Below, one piece after another: positions 24,020 through 36,627 of a stretch of 64,000 nt of DNA. Position numbers and translations under genes: made by a program. Under the pieces are notes generated by a model that was not told the DNA's origin, ran no database searches, and saw only the letters and a list, made by a program, of their open reading frames with translations. Origin of the DNA: Ptiloglossa arizonensis. Lineage: Eukaryota; Arthropoda; Insecta; Hymenoptera; Colletidae. The stretch lies in NCBI RefSeq assembly GCF_051014685.1, contig NW_027478536.1, forward strand, positions 1,027,800-1,091,799, given 5' to 3'. Each line of letters starts with the position of its first letter. Positions within the stretch are counted from its first letter, which is position 1.

Positions 24020-25999
24020 CCATATCTCGCGAACGGATTGACGAACTCGAGAAGGTCCTGTTGCATCTGAAAGTACAAAGGCGCCCGATTACATTGGTGT
24101 GTGTACTTTTCCGCTAGGCCATTCCAGTTATTGGTTTCGAGTATCAGACCAGAGAAAATTTTGATGGTTTCTCAGCCATTCGTTAACTTCGAACTCACAT
24201 ATCTCGCGAACGGATTGACGAACTCGAGAAATTCGTGTTGCATCTGAAAGTAGAAACCCGCACGATTACAACGGCATGTGTATTTTTCCTCTAGGCCTTT
24301 GTAGTTATTGGTTTCGGAAATCAGACTTGCGAATATATTGATTGTTTCTCAACCATTCCTTAACTTCTAACTCCCATATCTCGCGAACGGTTTGACGATC
24401 TCGAGAAATTCCTGTTGCATCTGAATGTAGAAACTCGCCCGATTACAATGGTGTCTGTACTTTTCCCCTAGGCCTTTGTAGATATTGGTTTCGAGTATCA
24501 GACTTGCGAAAATTTTGATGGTTGCTCAAGCGTTCCTTAACTTCAAACTCCCATATCTCGCGAACGGATTGACGAACTCGAGAAATTCCTGTTGCATCTG
24601 AAAGTAGAAACTCGCCCGGTAACAATGGTGTGTGTACTTTTCCCCTAGGCCATAGTAGTTATTGGTTTCGAGTATCAGACTTGCGAAAATTTTGATGGTT
24701 TCTCAGCCATTCCTTAACTTCGAACTCCCATATCTCGCGAACGGATTAACGAACTCGAAATATTCCTGTGGCATCTGAAAGTAGAAACTCGCCCCATTAC
24801 AATGTTGTGTGTACTTTTCTCCTAGGCCATTCCAGTTATTGGTTTCGAGTATCAGATCAGCGAAAATTTTGATGTTTTCTCATCCATTCCTTAACGTCAA
24901 ACTCCCATATCTCGCGAACGGATTGACGAACTCGAGAAATTCCTATTGCATCTGAAAGTAGAAACTCGCCCGATTACAACGGTATGTGTATTTTTCCCCT
25001 AGGCCTTTGTAGTTATTGTTTTCGGGAATCAGACTTGCGAAAATTTTGATGGTTGCTCAACCATTTCTTAAGTTCAAACTCCCATATCTCGCGAACGAAT
25101 TGACGAACTCGAGAAATTCTTGTTGCATCTGAAAGCAGAAACTCGCCCGATTGCAACGGTATGTGTATTTTTGCCCTAGGCCATTCCATTTTTTGTTTTC
25201 GAGTATCAGACCAGCGAAATTTTTGATGGTTTCTCAACCATTCCTTATCTTCTAACTCCCGTATCTCGCGAACGGATTGACGAACTCGAGAAATTCCTGT
25301 TGCATCTGAAAGTAGAAAGTCGCCCGATTACAATGGTGTGTGTACTTTTCCGCTAGGCCATTCCAGTTATTGGTTTCGAGTATCAGACCAGAGAAAATTT
25401 TGATGGATTCTCAACCATTCCTTAACTTCAAACTCCCATATATCGCGAACGGATTGACGAACTCGAGAAATTGCTGTTCCATCTGAAAGCAGGAACTCGC
25501 CCGATTACACCGGTATGTGTATTTTTCCTCTAGGCCTTTGTAGTTATTGGTTTCGGAAATCAGTCTTGCGAATATTTTGATTGTTTCTCAACCATTCCTT
25601 AACTTCTAACTCCCATATCTCGCGAACGGATTGACGATCTCGAGAAATTCCTGTTGCATCTGAATGTAGAAACTCGCCCGATTACAATGGTGTGTGTACT
25701 TTTCCCCTAGGCCATTGTAGTTATTGGTTTCGGGAATCAGACTTGCGAAAGTTTTGATGGTTTCTCAACCATTCCTTAACTTCCAACTCCCATATCTCGC
25801 GAACGGATTGACGAACTCGAGAAATTCCTGTTGCATCTGAAAGTAGAATCTCGCCCGATTACAATGGTGTTTGTGCTTTTCCCCTAGGCCATAGTAGTTA
25901 TTGGTTTCGAGTATCAGACTTGCGAAAATTTTGATGGTTTCTCAACCATTCCTTAACTTCTAACTCCCATATCTCGCGAACCGATTGACGAACTCGAGA
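24020..25999. repeat. Heterogeneous satellite stretch
   Basis: 24020-24400 is a diverged relative of 307-687 (GAAGGTCC, TACAAAGGCG, AAACCCGCACG, TCGGAAATCAG), with several substitutions. The rest holds single monomers with many private changes, such as TTAACGAACTCGAAATATTCC near 24746 and CATTTTTTGTTTTCG near 25188, and no long exact partner that I could find in the window. Monomer divergence is visibly higher here than in 11-23 kb. Confidence 0.8.
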
Positions 26000-28419
26000 A
26001 ATTCCTGTTGCGTCTGAAGGTAGAAACTCGCCCGATTACATAGGTGTGTGTACTTTACCCCTAGGCCATAGTAGTTATTGGTTTCGCGTATCAGACTTGC
26101 GAAAATTTTGATGGTTTCTCAACCATTCCTTAACTTCGAACTCCCATATCTCGCGAACGGAGTGACGAACTCGAAAAATTCCTGTTGCATCTGAAATTAG
26201 AAACTCGCACGATTACAACGGTATGTGTATTCTTCCCCTAGGCCTTTGTAGTTATTGTTTTCGGGAATCAGACTTGCGAAAATTTTGATGGTTTCTCAAC
26301 CATTCCTTAACTTCTAACTCCCATATCTCGCGAACGGATTGACGAACTCGAGAAGGTCCTGTTGCATCTGAAAGTACAAAGGCCCCCGATTACAATGGTG
26401 TGTGTACTTTCCCGCTAGGCCATTCCAGTTATTGGTTTCGAGTATCAGACCAGAGAAAATTTTGATGGTTTCTCAACCATTCCTTAACTTCAAACTCCCA
26501 TATCTCGGAACGGATTGACGAACTCGAGAAATTGCTGTTCCATCTGAAAGTAGATACTCGCCCGATTAGAACGGTATGTGTATTTTTCCCCTAGGCGTTT
26601 GTAGTTATTGGTTTCGAGTATCAGACTTGCGAAAATTTTGATGGTTTCTCTACCATTCCTTAATTTCAAACTCCCATATCTCGCGAACGGATTGACGAAC
26701 TCGAGAAATTCCTGTTGCATCTGAACGTAGAAACTCGCCCGATTAGAACGGTGTGTGAACTTTTCCCCTAGGCCATTCCAGTTATTGGTTTCGAGTATCA
26801 GAGCAGCGAAATTATTGATGGTTTCTCAACCATTCGTTAACTTCAAACTCCCATATCTCGCGAAAGGATTGACGAACTCGAGAAATTCCTGTTTCATCTG
26901 AAAGTAGAAACTCGACCGATTACAACGGTATGCGTATTTTTCCCCTAGGCCATTGTAGTTATTGGTTTCGAGTATCAGACTTGCGAAAATTTTGATGGTT
27001 TCTCAACCATTCCTTAACTTCAAACTCCCATATCTCGGAACGGATTGACGAACTCGAGAAATTGCTGTTCCATCTGAAAGTAGATACTCGCCCGATTAGA
27101 ACGGTATGTGTATTTTTCCCCTAGGCCTTTGGAGTTATTGGTTTCGAGTATCAGACTTGCGAAAATTTTGATGGTTTCTCAACCATTCCTTAATTTCAAA
27201 CTCCCATATCTCGCGAACGGATTGACGAACTCGAGAAATTCCTGTTGCATCTGAAAGTAGAAACCAGCCCCATTACAATGGTGTGTACTTTTCCCCTAGG
27301 CCATTCCAGTTATTGGTTTCGAGTATCAGACGGGCGAAATTTTTGATGGTTTCTCAACCATTCGTTAACTTCAAACTCCCATATCTCGCGAACGGATTGA
27401 CGAACTCGAGAAGGTCCTGTTGCATCTGAAAGTACAAAGGCCCCCGATTACAATGGTGTATGTACTTTTCCGCTAGGCCATTCCAGTTATTGGTTTCGTG
27501 TATCAGACCAGCGAAATTTTTGATGGTTTCTCAACCATTCGTTAACTTCAAACTCCCATATCTCGCGAAAGGATTGACGAACTCGAGAAATTCCTGTTTC
27601 ATCTGAAAGTAGAAACTCGCCCGATTACAACGGTATGTGTATTTTTCCCCTAGGCCATTGTAGTTATTGATTTCGAGTATCAGACATGCGAAAATTTTGA
27701 TGGTTTCTCAACCATTCCTTAACTTCCAACTCCCATACCTCGCGAACGGATTGACGAACTCGAGAAATTCCTGTTGCATCTGAAAGTAGAAACTCGCCCC
27801 ATTACAATGGTGTTTGTACTTTTCCCCTAGGCCATAGTAGTTATTGGTTTCGAGTATCAGACTTGCGAAAATTTGGATGTTTGCTCAAGCGTTCCTTAAC
27901 TTCAAACGCCCATAACTCGCGAACGGATTGACGAACTCGAGAAATTCCTGTTGCATCTGAAGGTAGAAACGCGCCCGATTACATGGGTGTGTGTACTTTT
28001 CCCCTAGGCCATAGTAGTTATTGGTTTCGTGTATCAGACTTGCGAAAATTTTGATGGTTTCTCAACCATTCCTTAACTTCGAACTCCCATATCTCGCGAA
28101 CGGAGTGACGAACTCGAGAAATTCCTGTTGCATCTGAAATTAGAAACTCGCACGATTACAACGGTATGTGTATTCTTCCCCTAGGCCTTTGTAGTTATTG
28201 TTTTCGGGAATCAGACTTGCGAAAATTTTGATGGTTTCTCAACCATTCCTTAACTTCTAACTCCCATATCTCGCGAACGGATTGACGAGCTCGAGAAGGT
28301 CCTGTTGCATCTGAAAGTACAAAGGCCCCCGATTACAATGGTGTGTGTACTTTTCCGCTAGGCCATTCCAGTTATTGGTTTCGAGTATCAGACCAGAGAA
28401 AATTTTGATGGATTCTCAA
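26000..28419. repeat. Satellite stretch with 11-monomer and 3-monomer duplications
   Basis: About 26000-26480 matches 27945-28420 at about 1,944 bp (11 monomers minus 3), with GAAGGTAG, GGAGTGACGAAC and TACAAAGGCCCCC as shared markers. The two-base deletion CTCGGAACGG occurs at about 26504 and 27034 (530 bp apart), marking a trimer duplication. A two-base loss in the TG run (ATGGTGTGTAC) is at about 27280. Confidence 0.82.
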
Positions 28420-31319
28420 CCATTCCTTAACTTCAAACTCCCATATCTCGCGAACAGATTAACGATCTCGAGAAATTCCTGTTGCATCTGAAAGTAGAAA
28501 CTCGCCCGATTACAGTGGTGTGTGTATTTTTCCCCTAGGCCGTTGTAATTATTGGTTTCGAGTATCAGAAGTGCGAAAATTTTGATGGTTTCTTAACCAT
28601 TCCTTAACTTCAAACTCTCATATCACGCGAACGGATTGACGAACTCGAGAAATTCCTGTTGCATCTGAAAGTAGAAACTCGCCCGATTACAATGGTGTGT
28701 GTACTTTTCCCCTAGGCCATAGTAGTTACTGGTTTCGAGTATCAGACTTGCGAAAATTTTGATGTTTGCTCAAGCGTTCCTTAACTTCAAACTCCTATAC
28801 CTCGCGAACGGATTGACGAACTCGAGAAATTCCTGTTGCACCTGAAAGTAGAAACTCGCCCGGTTACAATGGTGTGTGTACTTTTCCTCTAGGCCATTCC
28901 AGTTATTGGTTTCGAGTATCAGACCAGAGAAAATTTTGATGGTTTCTCAACCATTCCTTAACTTCTAACTCCCATATCTCGCAAACGGATTGACGATCTC
29001 GAGAAATTCCTGTTGCATCTGAAAGTAGAAACTCGCCCGATTACAACGGTGTGTGTACTTTTCCTCTAGGCCATTCCAGTTATTGGTTTCGAGTATCAGA
29101 CCAGAGAAAATTTTGATGGTTTCTCAACCATTCCTTAACTTCAAACTCCCATATCTCGCGAACGGATTGACGAACTCGAGAAATTGCTGTTCCATCTGAA
29201 AGTAGAAACTCGCCCGATTACAACGGAATGTGTACTTTTCCCCTAGGCCATTCCAGTTATTGGTTTCGGGTATCAGACTTGCGAAAATTTTGATGGTTTC
29301 TTAACCATTCCTTATCTTCAACTTCCCATATCTCGCGAACGAATTGACGAACTCGAGAAATTCCTGTTGCATCAGAAATTAGAAAGTCGCCCGATTACAA
29401 AGGTGTGTGTAGTTTTCCGCCATGCCATTCCAGTTATTGGTTTCGAGTATCAGACCAGAGAAAATTTTGATGGTTTCTCAACCATTCCTTAACTTCAAAC
29501 TCCCATATCTCGCGAACGGATTGACGAACTCGAGAAATTGCTGTTCCATCTGAAAGTAGAAACTCGCCCGATTACAACGGTGTGTATTTTTCCCCTAGGC
29601 CTTTGTAGTTATTGGTTTCGGGAATCAGACTTGCGAAAATTTTGATGGTTGCTCAACCACTCCTTAACTTCAAACTCCCATATCTCGCGAACGAATTGAC
29701 GAACTCCAGGAAATATTGTTGCATCTGAAAGCAGAAACTCGACCGATTCCAACGGTATGTGTATTTTTCCCCTAGGCTTCTGTAGTAATTGGTTTCGGGA
29801 ATCAGACTTGCGAAAATTTTGATGGTTGCTCAACCATCCCTTAACTTCAAACTCCCATATCTCGCGAACAGATAGACGAACTCGAGAAATTGCTGTTCCA
29901 TCTGAAAGTAGAAACTCGCCCGATTACAACTGTGTGTGCATTTTTGCCCTAGGTCATAGTAGTTATTGGTTTCGAATATCAGACTTGCGAAAATTTTGAT
30001 GGTTTCTCAACCATTCCTTAATTTCAAACTCCCATATCTCGCGAACGGATTGACGAACTCGAGAAATTCCTGTTGCATCTGAAAGTAGAAACTCGCCCCA
30101 TTACAATGATGTGTGAACTTCTCCCCTAGGCCATTCCTGTTATTGGTTTCGAGTATCAGACCAGAGAAAATTTTGATGGTTTCTCAACCATTTCTTAACT
30201 TCAAACTCCCATATCACGCGAACGGATTGACGAACTCGAGAAATTCCTGTTGCATCTGAAAGTAGAAAGTCGCCCGATTACAATGGTGTGTGTATTTTTC
30301 CGCTAGGCCACAGTAGTTATTGGTTTCGAGTATCAGACTTGCGGAAATTTGGATGTTTGCTCAAGCGTTCCTTAACTTCAAACTCCCATATCTCGCGAAC
30401 GGAGTGACGAACTCGAGAAATTCCTGTTGCATCTGAAATTAGAAACTCGCACGATTACAACGGTATATGTATTCTTCCTCTAGGCCTTTGTAGTTATTGT
30501 TTTCGGGAATCAGACTTGCGAAAATTTTGATGGTTTCTCAACCATTCCTTAACTTCTAACTCCCATATCTCGCGAACGGATTGACGAACTCGAGAAGGTC
30601 CTGTTGCATCTGAAAGTACAAAGGCCCCCGATTACAATGGTGTGTGTACTTTTCCGCTAGGCCATTCCAGTTATTGGTTTCGAGTACCAGACCAGAGAAA
30701 ATTTTGATGGATTCTCAACCATTCCTTAACTTCAAACTCCCATATCTCGCGAACGAATTGTCGAACTCGCGAAATTCCTGTTGCATCTGAAAGTAGAAAC
30801 TCGCCCGATTACAACGGTAAGTGTATTTTTCCCCTAGGCGTTTGTAGTTATTGGTTTCGGGAATCAGACTTGCGAAAATTTTGATGGTTTCTCAACCATT
30901 CCTTACCTTCAAACTCCCATATCTCGCGAACGAATTGACGAACTCGAGAAATTCTTTTTGCATCTGAAAGCATTATCTCGCCCGATTACAGCGGTATGTG
31001 TATTTTTGCCCTAGGCCATAGTAGTTATTGGTTTCGAGTATCAGACTTGCGAAAATTTTGATGGTTGCTCAACCATTCCTTAACTTCAAACTCCCATACC
31101 TCGCGAACGGATTGACGAACTCGAGAAATTCCTGTTGCATCTGAAAATAGAAACTCGCCCGATTACAACGGTGTGTGTACTTTTCCCCTAGGCCATTCCA
31201 GTTATTGGTTTCGGGTATCAGACTTGCGAAAATTTTGATGGTTTCTCAACCATTCCTTATCTTCAACTTCCCATATCTCGCGAACGAATTGACGAACTCG
31301 AGAAATTCCTGTTGCATCT
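28420..31319. repeat. Heterogeneous satellite stretch
   Basis: Ordinary monomers of mixed types with many private substitutions, for example CTCCAGGAAATATTG near 29705 and CTCGCGAAATTCC near 30765. The TACAAAGGCCCCC type recurs at 30617. TTATCTTCAACTTCCC monomers at about 29300 and 31240 are diverged relatives of the 7.9/13.5-kb type. I found no long near-exact duplication within this stretch. Confidence 0.8.
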
Positions 31320-34300
31320 GAAATTAGAAACTCGCACGATTACAACGGTATGTGTATTTTTCCCCTAGACCTTTGTAGTTATTGGTTTGGGCAATCAGAC
31401 TTGTGAAAATTTTGATGGTTTCTCAACCATTCCTTAACATCTAACTCCCGTATCTCGCGAACGGATTGACGAACTCGAGAAATTCCTGTTGCATCTGAAA
31501 GCAGAAACTCGCCCGATTACAGCGGTATGTGTACTTTTGCCCTAGGCCATAGTAGTTATTGGTTTCGAGTAACAGACTTGCGAAAATTTTGATGGTTTCT
31601 CAACCATTCCATAATTTCAAACTCCCATATCTCGCGAACGGATTGACGAACTCGAGAAATTCCTGTTGCATCTGAAATTAGAAACTCGCACGATTACAAC
31701 GGTATGTGTATTTTTCCCCTAGACCTTTGTAGTTATTGGTTTGGGGAATCAGACTTGTGAAAATTTTGATGGTTTCTCAACCATTCCTTAACTTCAAACT
31801 CCCATATCTCGCGAACGAATTGACGAACACGAGTAAATCTTGTTGCATCTGAAAGCAGAAACCCGCCCGATTACAGCGGTATGTGTATTTTTGCCCTAGG
31901 CCATAGTAGTTATTCGTTTCGAGTAAGAGACTTGCGAAAATTTTGATGGTTTCTCAACCATTCCTTAATTTCAAACTCCCATATCTCGCGAACGGATTGA
32001 CGAACTCGAGAAATTCCTGTTGCATCTGAAAGTATAAACTCGCCCCATTACAATGGTGTGTGAACTTTTCCCTTAGGCCATTCCAGTTATTGGTTTCGAG
32101 TATCAGACCAGCGAAATTTTTGATGGTCTCTCAACCATTCGTTACCTTCAAACTCCCATATCTCGCGAACGGATTGACGAACTCGAGAAATTCCTGTTTC
32201 ATCTGAAAGTAGAAACTCGCCCGATTACAACGGTATGTGTATTTTTGCCCTAGGCCATAGTAGTTATTGGTTTCGAGTATCAGACTTGCGAAAATTTTGA
32301 TGGTTTGTCAACCATTCCTTAACTTCAAACTCCCATATCTCGCGAACGGATTGACGAACTCGAGAAATTCCTTTTGCATCTGAAAGTAGAAACTCGCCCG
32401 AAAAGAACGGTATGCGTATTTTTCCCCTAGGCCTTTGTAGTTATTGGTTTCGGGAATCAGACTTGCGAAAATTTTGATGGTTGCTCAACTATTCCTTAAT
32501 TTCAAACTCCCATATCTCGCGAACGAATTGACGAACTCGAGAAATTCCTGTTGCATCTGAAATCAGAAACTCGCCCGATTACAACGGTATGTGTATTTTT
32601 GCCCTAAACCATAGCAGTTATTGGTTTCGAGTATCAGACATGCGAAAATTTTGATGGTTTCTCAACCATTCCTTAACTTCAAACTCCCATATCTCGCGAA
32701 CGGATTGACGAACTCGAGAAATTCCTGTTCAATCTGAAAATAGAAACTCGCCCGATTACACCGGTATATTTATTTTTGCCCTAGGCCATAGTAGTTATGA
32801 TTTTCGAGTATCAGACTAGCGAAAATTTTGATGGTTTCTCAACCATTCCTTAACTTCAAACTCCCATATCTCGCGAACGGATTGACGAACACGAGAAATT
32901 CCTATTGCAACTGAAAGCAGAAACTCGCCCGATTTCAACGGAATGTGTACTTTTCCCCTAGGCCATTCCAGTTATTGGTTTCGGGTATCAGACTTGCGAA
33001 AATTTTGATGGTTTCTTAACCATTCCTTATCTTCAACTTCCATATCTCGCGAACGAATTGACGAACTCGAGAAATTCCTGTTGCATCTGAAATTAGAAAC
33101 TCGCACGATTACAACGGTATGTGTATTTTTCCCCTAGGCCTTTGTAGTTATTGGTTTCGGGAATCAGACTTGCGAAAATTTTGATGGTTTCCCAAGCGTT
33201 CCTTAACTTCAAACTCCCATATCTCGCGAACGGATTGACGAACTCGAGAAATTCCTGTTGCATCTGAAATTAGAAACTCGCACGATTACAACGGTATGTG
33301 TATTTTTCCCCTAGACCTTTGTAGTTATTGGTTTGGGGAATCAGACTTGTGAAAATTTTGATGGTTTCTCAACCATTCCTTAACTTCAAACTCCCATATC
33401 TCGCGAACGGATTGACGAACTCGAGAAATTGCTGTTCCATCTGAAAGTAGAAACTCGCCCGATTACAACGGTGTGTATTGTTCCCCTAGGCCTTTGTAGT
33501 TATTGGTTTCGGGAATCAGACTTGCGAAAATTTTGATGGTTGCTCAACCATTCCTTAACTTCAAACTCCCATATCTCGCGAACGAATTGACGAACTCGAG
33601 TAAATCTTGTTGCATCTGAAAGCAGAAACTCGACCGATTCCAACGGTATGTGTATTTTTCCCCTAGGCCTTTGTAGTTTTTGGTTTCGAGTATCAGACTT
33701 GCGAAAATTTTGATGGTTTCTCAACCATTCCTTAACTTCAAACTCCCATATCTCGCGAACGAATTGACGAACTCGAGAAATTCTTGTTGCATCTGAAAGC
33801 ATTATCTCGCCCGATTACAGCGGTATGTGTATTTTTGCCCTAGGCCATAGTAGTTATTGGTTTCGAGTAACAGACTTGCGAAAATTTTGATGGTTTCTCA
33901 ACCATTCCTTAATTTCAAACTCCCATATCTCGCGAACGGATTGACGAACTCGAGAAATTCCTGTTGCATCTGAAAGTAGAAACTCGCCCCATTACAATGG
34001 TGTGTGAACGTTTCCCTTAGGCCATTCCAGTTATTGGTTTCGAGTATCAGACCAGCGAAATTTTTGATGGTCTCTCAACCATTCGTTACATTCAAACTCC
34101 CATATCTCGCGAACGGATTGACGAACTCGAGAAATTCCTGTTTCATCTGAAAGTAGAAACTCGCCCGATTACAACGGTATGTGTATTTTTGCCCTAGGCC
34201 ATAGTAGTTATTGGTTTCGAGTATCAGACTTGCGAAAATTTTGATGGTTTGTCAACCATTCCTTAACTTCAAACTCCCATATCTCGCGAACGGATTGACG

Positions 34301-34845
34301 AACTCGAGAAATTCCTTTTGCATCTGAAAGTAGAAACTCGCCCGAAAAGAACGGTATGCGTATTTTTCCCCTAGGCCTTTGTAGTTATTGGTTTCGGGAA
34401 TCAGACTTGCGAAAATTTTGATGGTTGCTCAACTATTCCTTAATTTCAAACTCCCATATCTCGCGAACGAATTGACGAACTCGAGAAATTCCTGTTGCAT
34501 CTGAAATCAGAAACTCGCCCGATTACAACGGTATGTGTATTTTTGCCCTAGGCCATAGCATTTATTGGTTTCGAGTATCAGACATGCGAAAATTTTGATG
34601 GTTTCTCAACCATTCCTTAACTTCAAACTCCCATATCTCGCGAACGGATTGACGAACTCGAGAAATTCCTGCTCAATCTGAAAGTAGAAACTCGCCCGAT
34701 TACACCGGTATGTTTATTTTTGCCCTAGGCCATAGTAGTTATGATTTTCGAGTATCAGACTTGCGAAAATTTTGATGGTTTCTCAACCATTCCTTAATTT
34801 CAAACTCCCATATCTCGCGAACGGATTGACGAACACGAGAACTTC
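31320..34845. repeat. About 6-monomer duplication (1,944-bp offset) and flanks
   Basis: About 31860-32890 matches 33805-34835 at 1,944 bp (11 monomers minus 3). Markers are CGCCCCATTACAATGG with TGTGAAC (32041 and 33985), ATGGTCTCTCAACC and CCCGAAAAGAACGG (32397 and 34341). CCCTAGACCTTTG with GGTTTGGG monomers occur at 31367, 31721 and 33313, the first two exactly one dimer apart. GAGTAAATCTTG occurs near 31831 and 33598. Confidence 0.84.
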
Positions 34846-36627
34846 CTGTTGCATCTGAAAGTAGAAACTCGCCCCATTACAATGGTGTGTGAACGTTTCC
34901 CCTAGGCCATTCCAGTTATTGGTTTCGAGTATCAGACCAGCGAAATTTTTGATGGTTTCTCAAGCGTTCCTTAACTTCAAACTCCCATATCACGCGAACG
35001 GATTGACGAACTCGAGATATTCCTGTTTCATCTGAAAGTAGAAACTCGCCGGATTACAACGGTATGTGTATTTTCCCCCTAGGCCATTGTAGTTATTGGT
35101 TTCGAGTATCAGACATGCGAAAACTTTGATGGTTTCTCAACCATTGCTTAACTTCAAACTCCCATAACACGCGAACGGATTGACGAACTCGAGAAATTCC
35201 TATAGCATCCGAAAGCAGAAACTCGCCCGATTACAAGGGTATGTGTATTTTTGCCAAAGGCCATAGTAGTTATTAGTTTCGAGTATCAGACATGCGAAAA
35301 TTTTGATGGTTTCTCAACCATTCCTTAACATCAAACTCCCATATCTCGCGAACGGATTGACTAACTCGAGAAATTCCTATTGCATCTGAAAGCAGAAACT
35401 CGCCCGATTTCAACGGTATGTATACTCTTCCCCTAGGCCATTCTAGTTATTGGTTTCGAGTATCAAATCAGCGAAAATTTTGGTGGTTTCTCAACCATTC
35501 CTTAACTTCAAACTCCCATATCTCGCGAACGGATTGACGAACTCGAGAAATTCCTGTTGCATCTGAAATCAGAAACTCGCCCGATTACAACGGTATGTGT
35601 ATTTTTGCCCTAGGCCATAGCAGTTATTGGTTTCGAGTATCAGACATGCGAAAATTTTGATGGTTTCTCAACCATTCCTTAACTTCAAACTCCCATATCT
35701 CGCGAACGGATTGACGAACTCGAGAAATTCCTGTTCAATCTGAAAGTAGAAACTCGCCCGATTACACCGGTATGTTTATTTTTGCCCTAGGCCATAGTAG
35801 TTATGATTTTCGAGTATCAGACTTGCGAAAATTTTGATGGTTTCTCAACCATTCCTTAATTTCAAACTCGAATATCTCGCGAACGGATTGACGAACACGA
35901 GAACTTCCTGTTGCATCTGAAAGTAGAAACTCGCCCCATTACAATGGTGTGTGAACGTTTCCCCTAGGCCATTCCAGTTATTGGTTTCGAGTATCAGACC
36001 AGCGAAATTTTTGATGGTTTCTCAAGCGTTCCTTAACTTCAAACTCCCATATCACGCGAACGGATTGAAAAACTCGAGATATTCCTGTTTCATCTGAAAG
36101 TAGAAACTCGCCGGATTACAACGGTATGTGTATTTTCCCCCTAGGCCATTGTAGTTATTGGTTTCGAGTATCAGACATGCGAAAACTTTGATGGTTTCTC
36201 AACCATTGCTTAACTTCAAACTCCCATAACACGCGAACGGATTGACGAACTCGAGAAGTTCCTATAGCATCCGAAAGCAGAAACTCGCCCGATTACAAGG
36301 GTATGTGTATTTTTGCCAAAGGCCATAGTAGTTATTAGTTTCGAGTATCAGACATGCGAAAATTTTGATGGTTTCTCAACCATTCCTTAACATCAAACGC
36401 CCATATCTCGCGAACGGATTGACTAACTCGAGAAATTCCTATTGCATCTGAAAGCAGAAACTCGCCCGATTTCAACGGTATGTATACTCTTCCCCTAGGC
36501 CATTCTAGTTATTGGTTTCGAGTATCAAATCAGCGAAAATTTTGGTGGTTTCTCAACCATTCCTTAACTTCAAACTCCCATATCTCGCGAACGGATTGAC
36601 GAACTCGAGAAATTCCTGTTGCATCTG
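34504..36627. repeat. Tandem hexamer higher-order repeat (1,062-bp unit)
   Basis: Unit 1 is 34504-35565 and unit 2 is 35566-36627. Marker positions AAATCAGAAA (34504, 35566) and TTGCCAAAGG (35251, 36313) are exactly 6 x 177 bp apart. Each unit contains in order the AAATCAG monomer, the TTCAATCTG/TATGATTTTCG monomer, GTGTGAACGTTTCCC, CGCCGGATTAC with CCCCCTAGG, ACAAGGGTATG with TTGCCAAAGG, and GATTTCAACGG with TCAAATCAGCG. Unit-specific changes include TTGAAAAACTCGAG near 36065. Confidence 0.9.
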
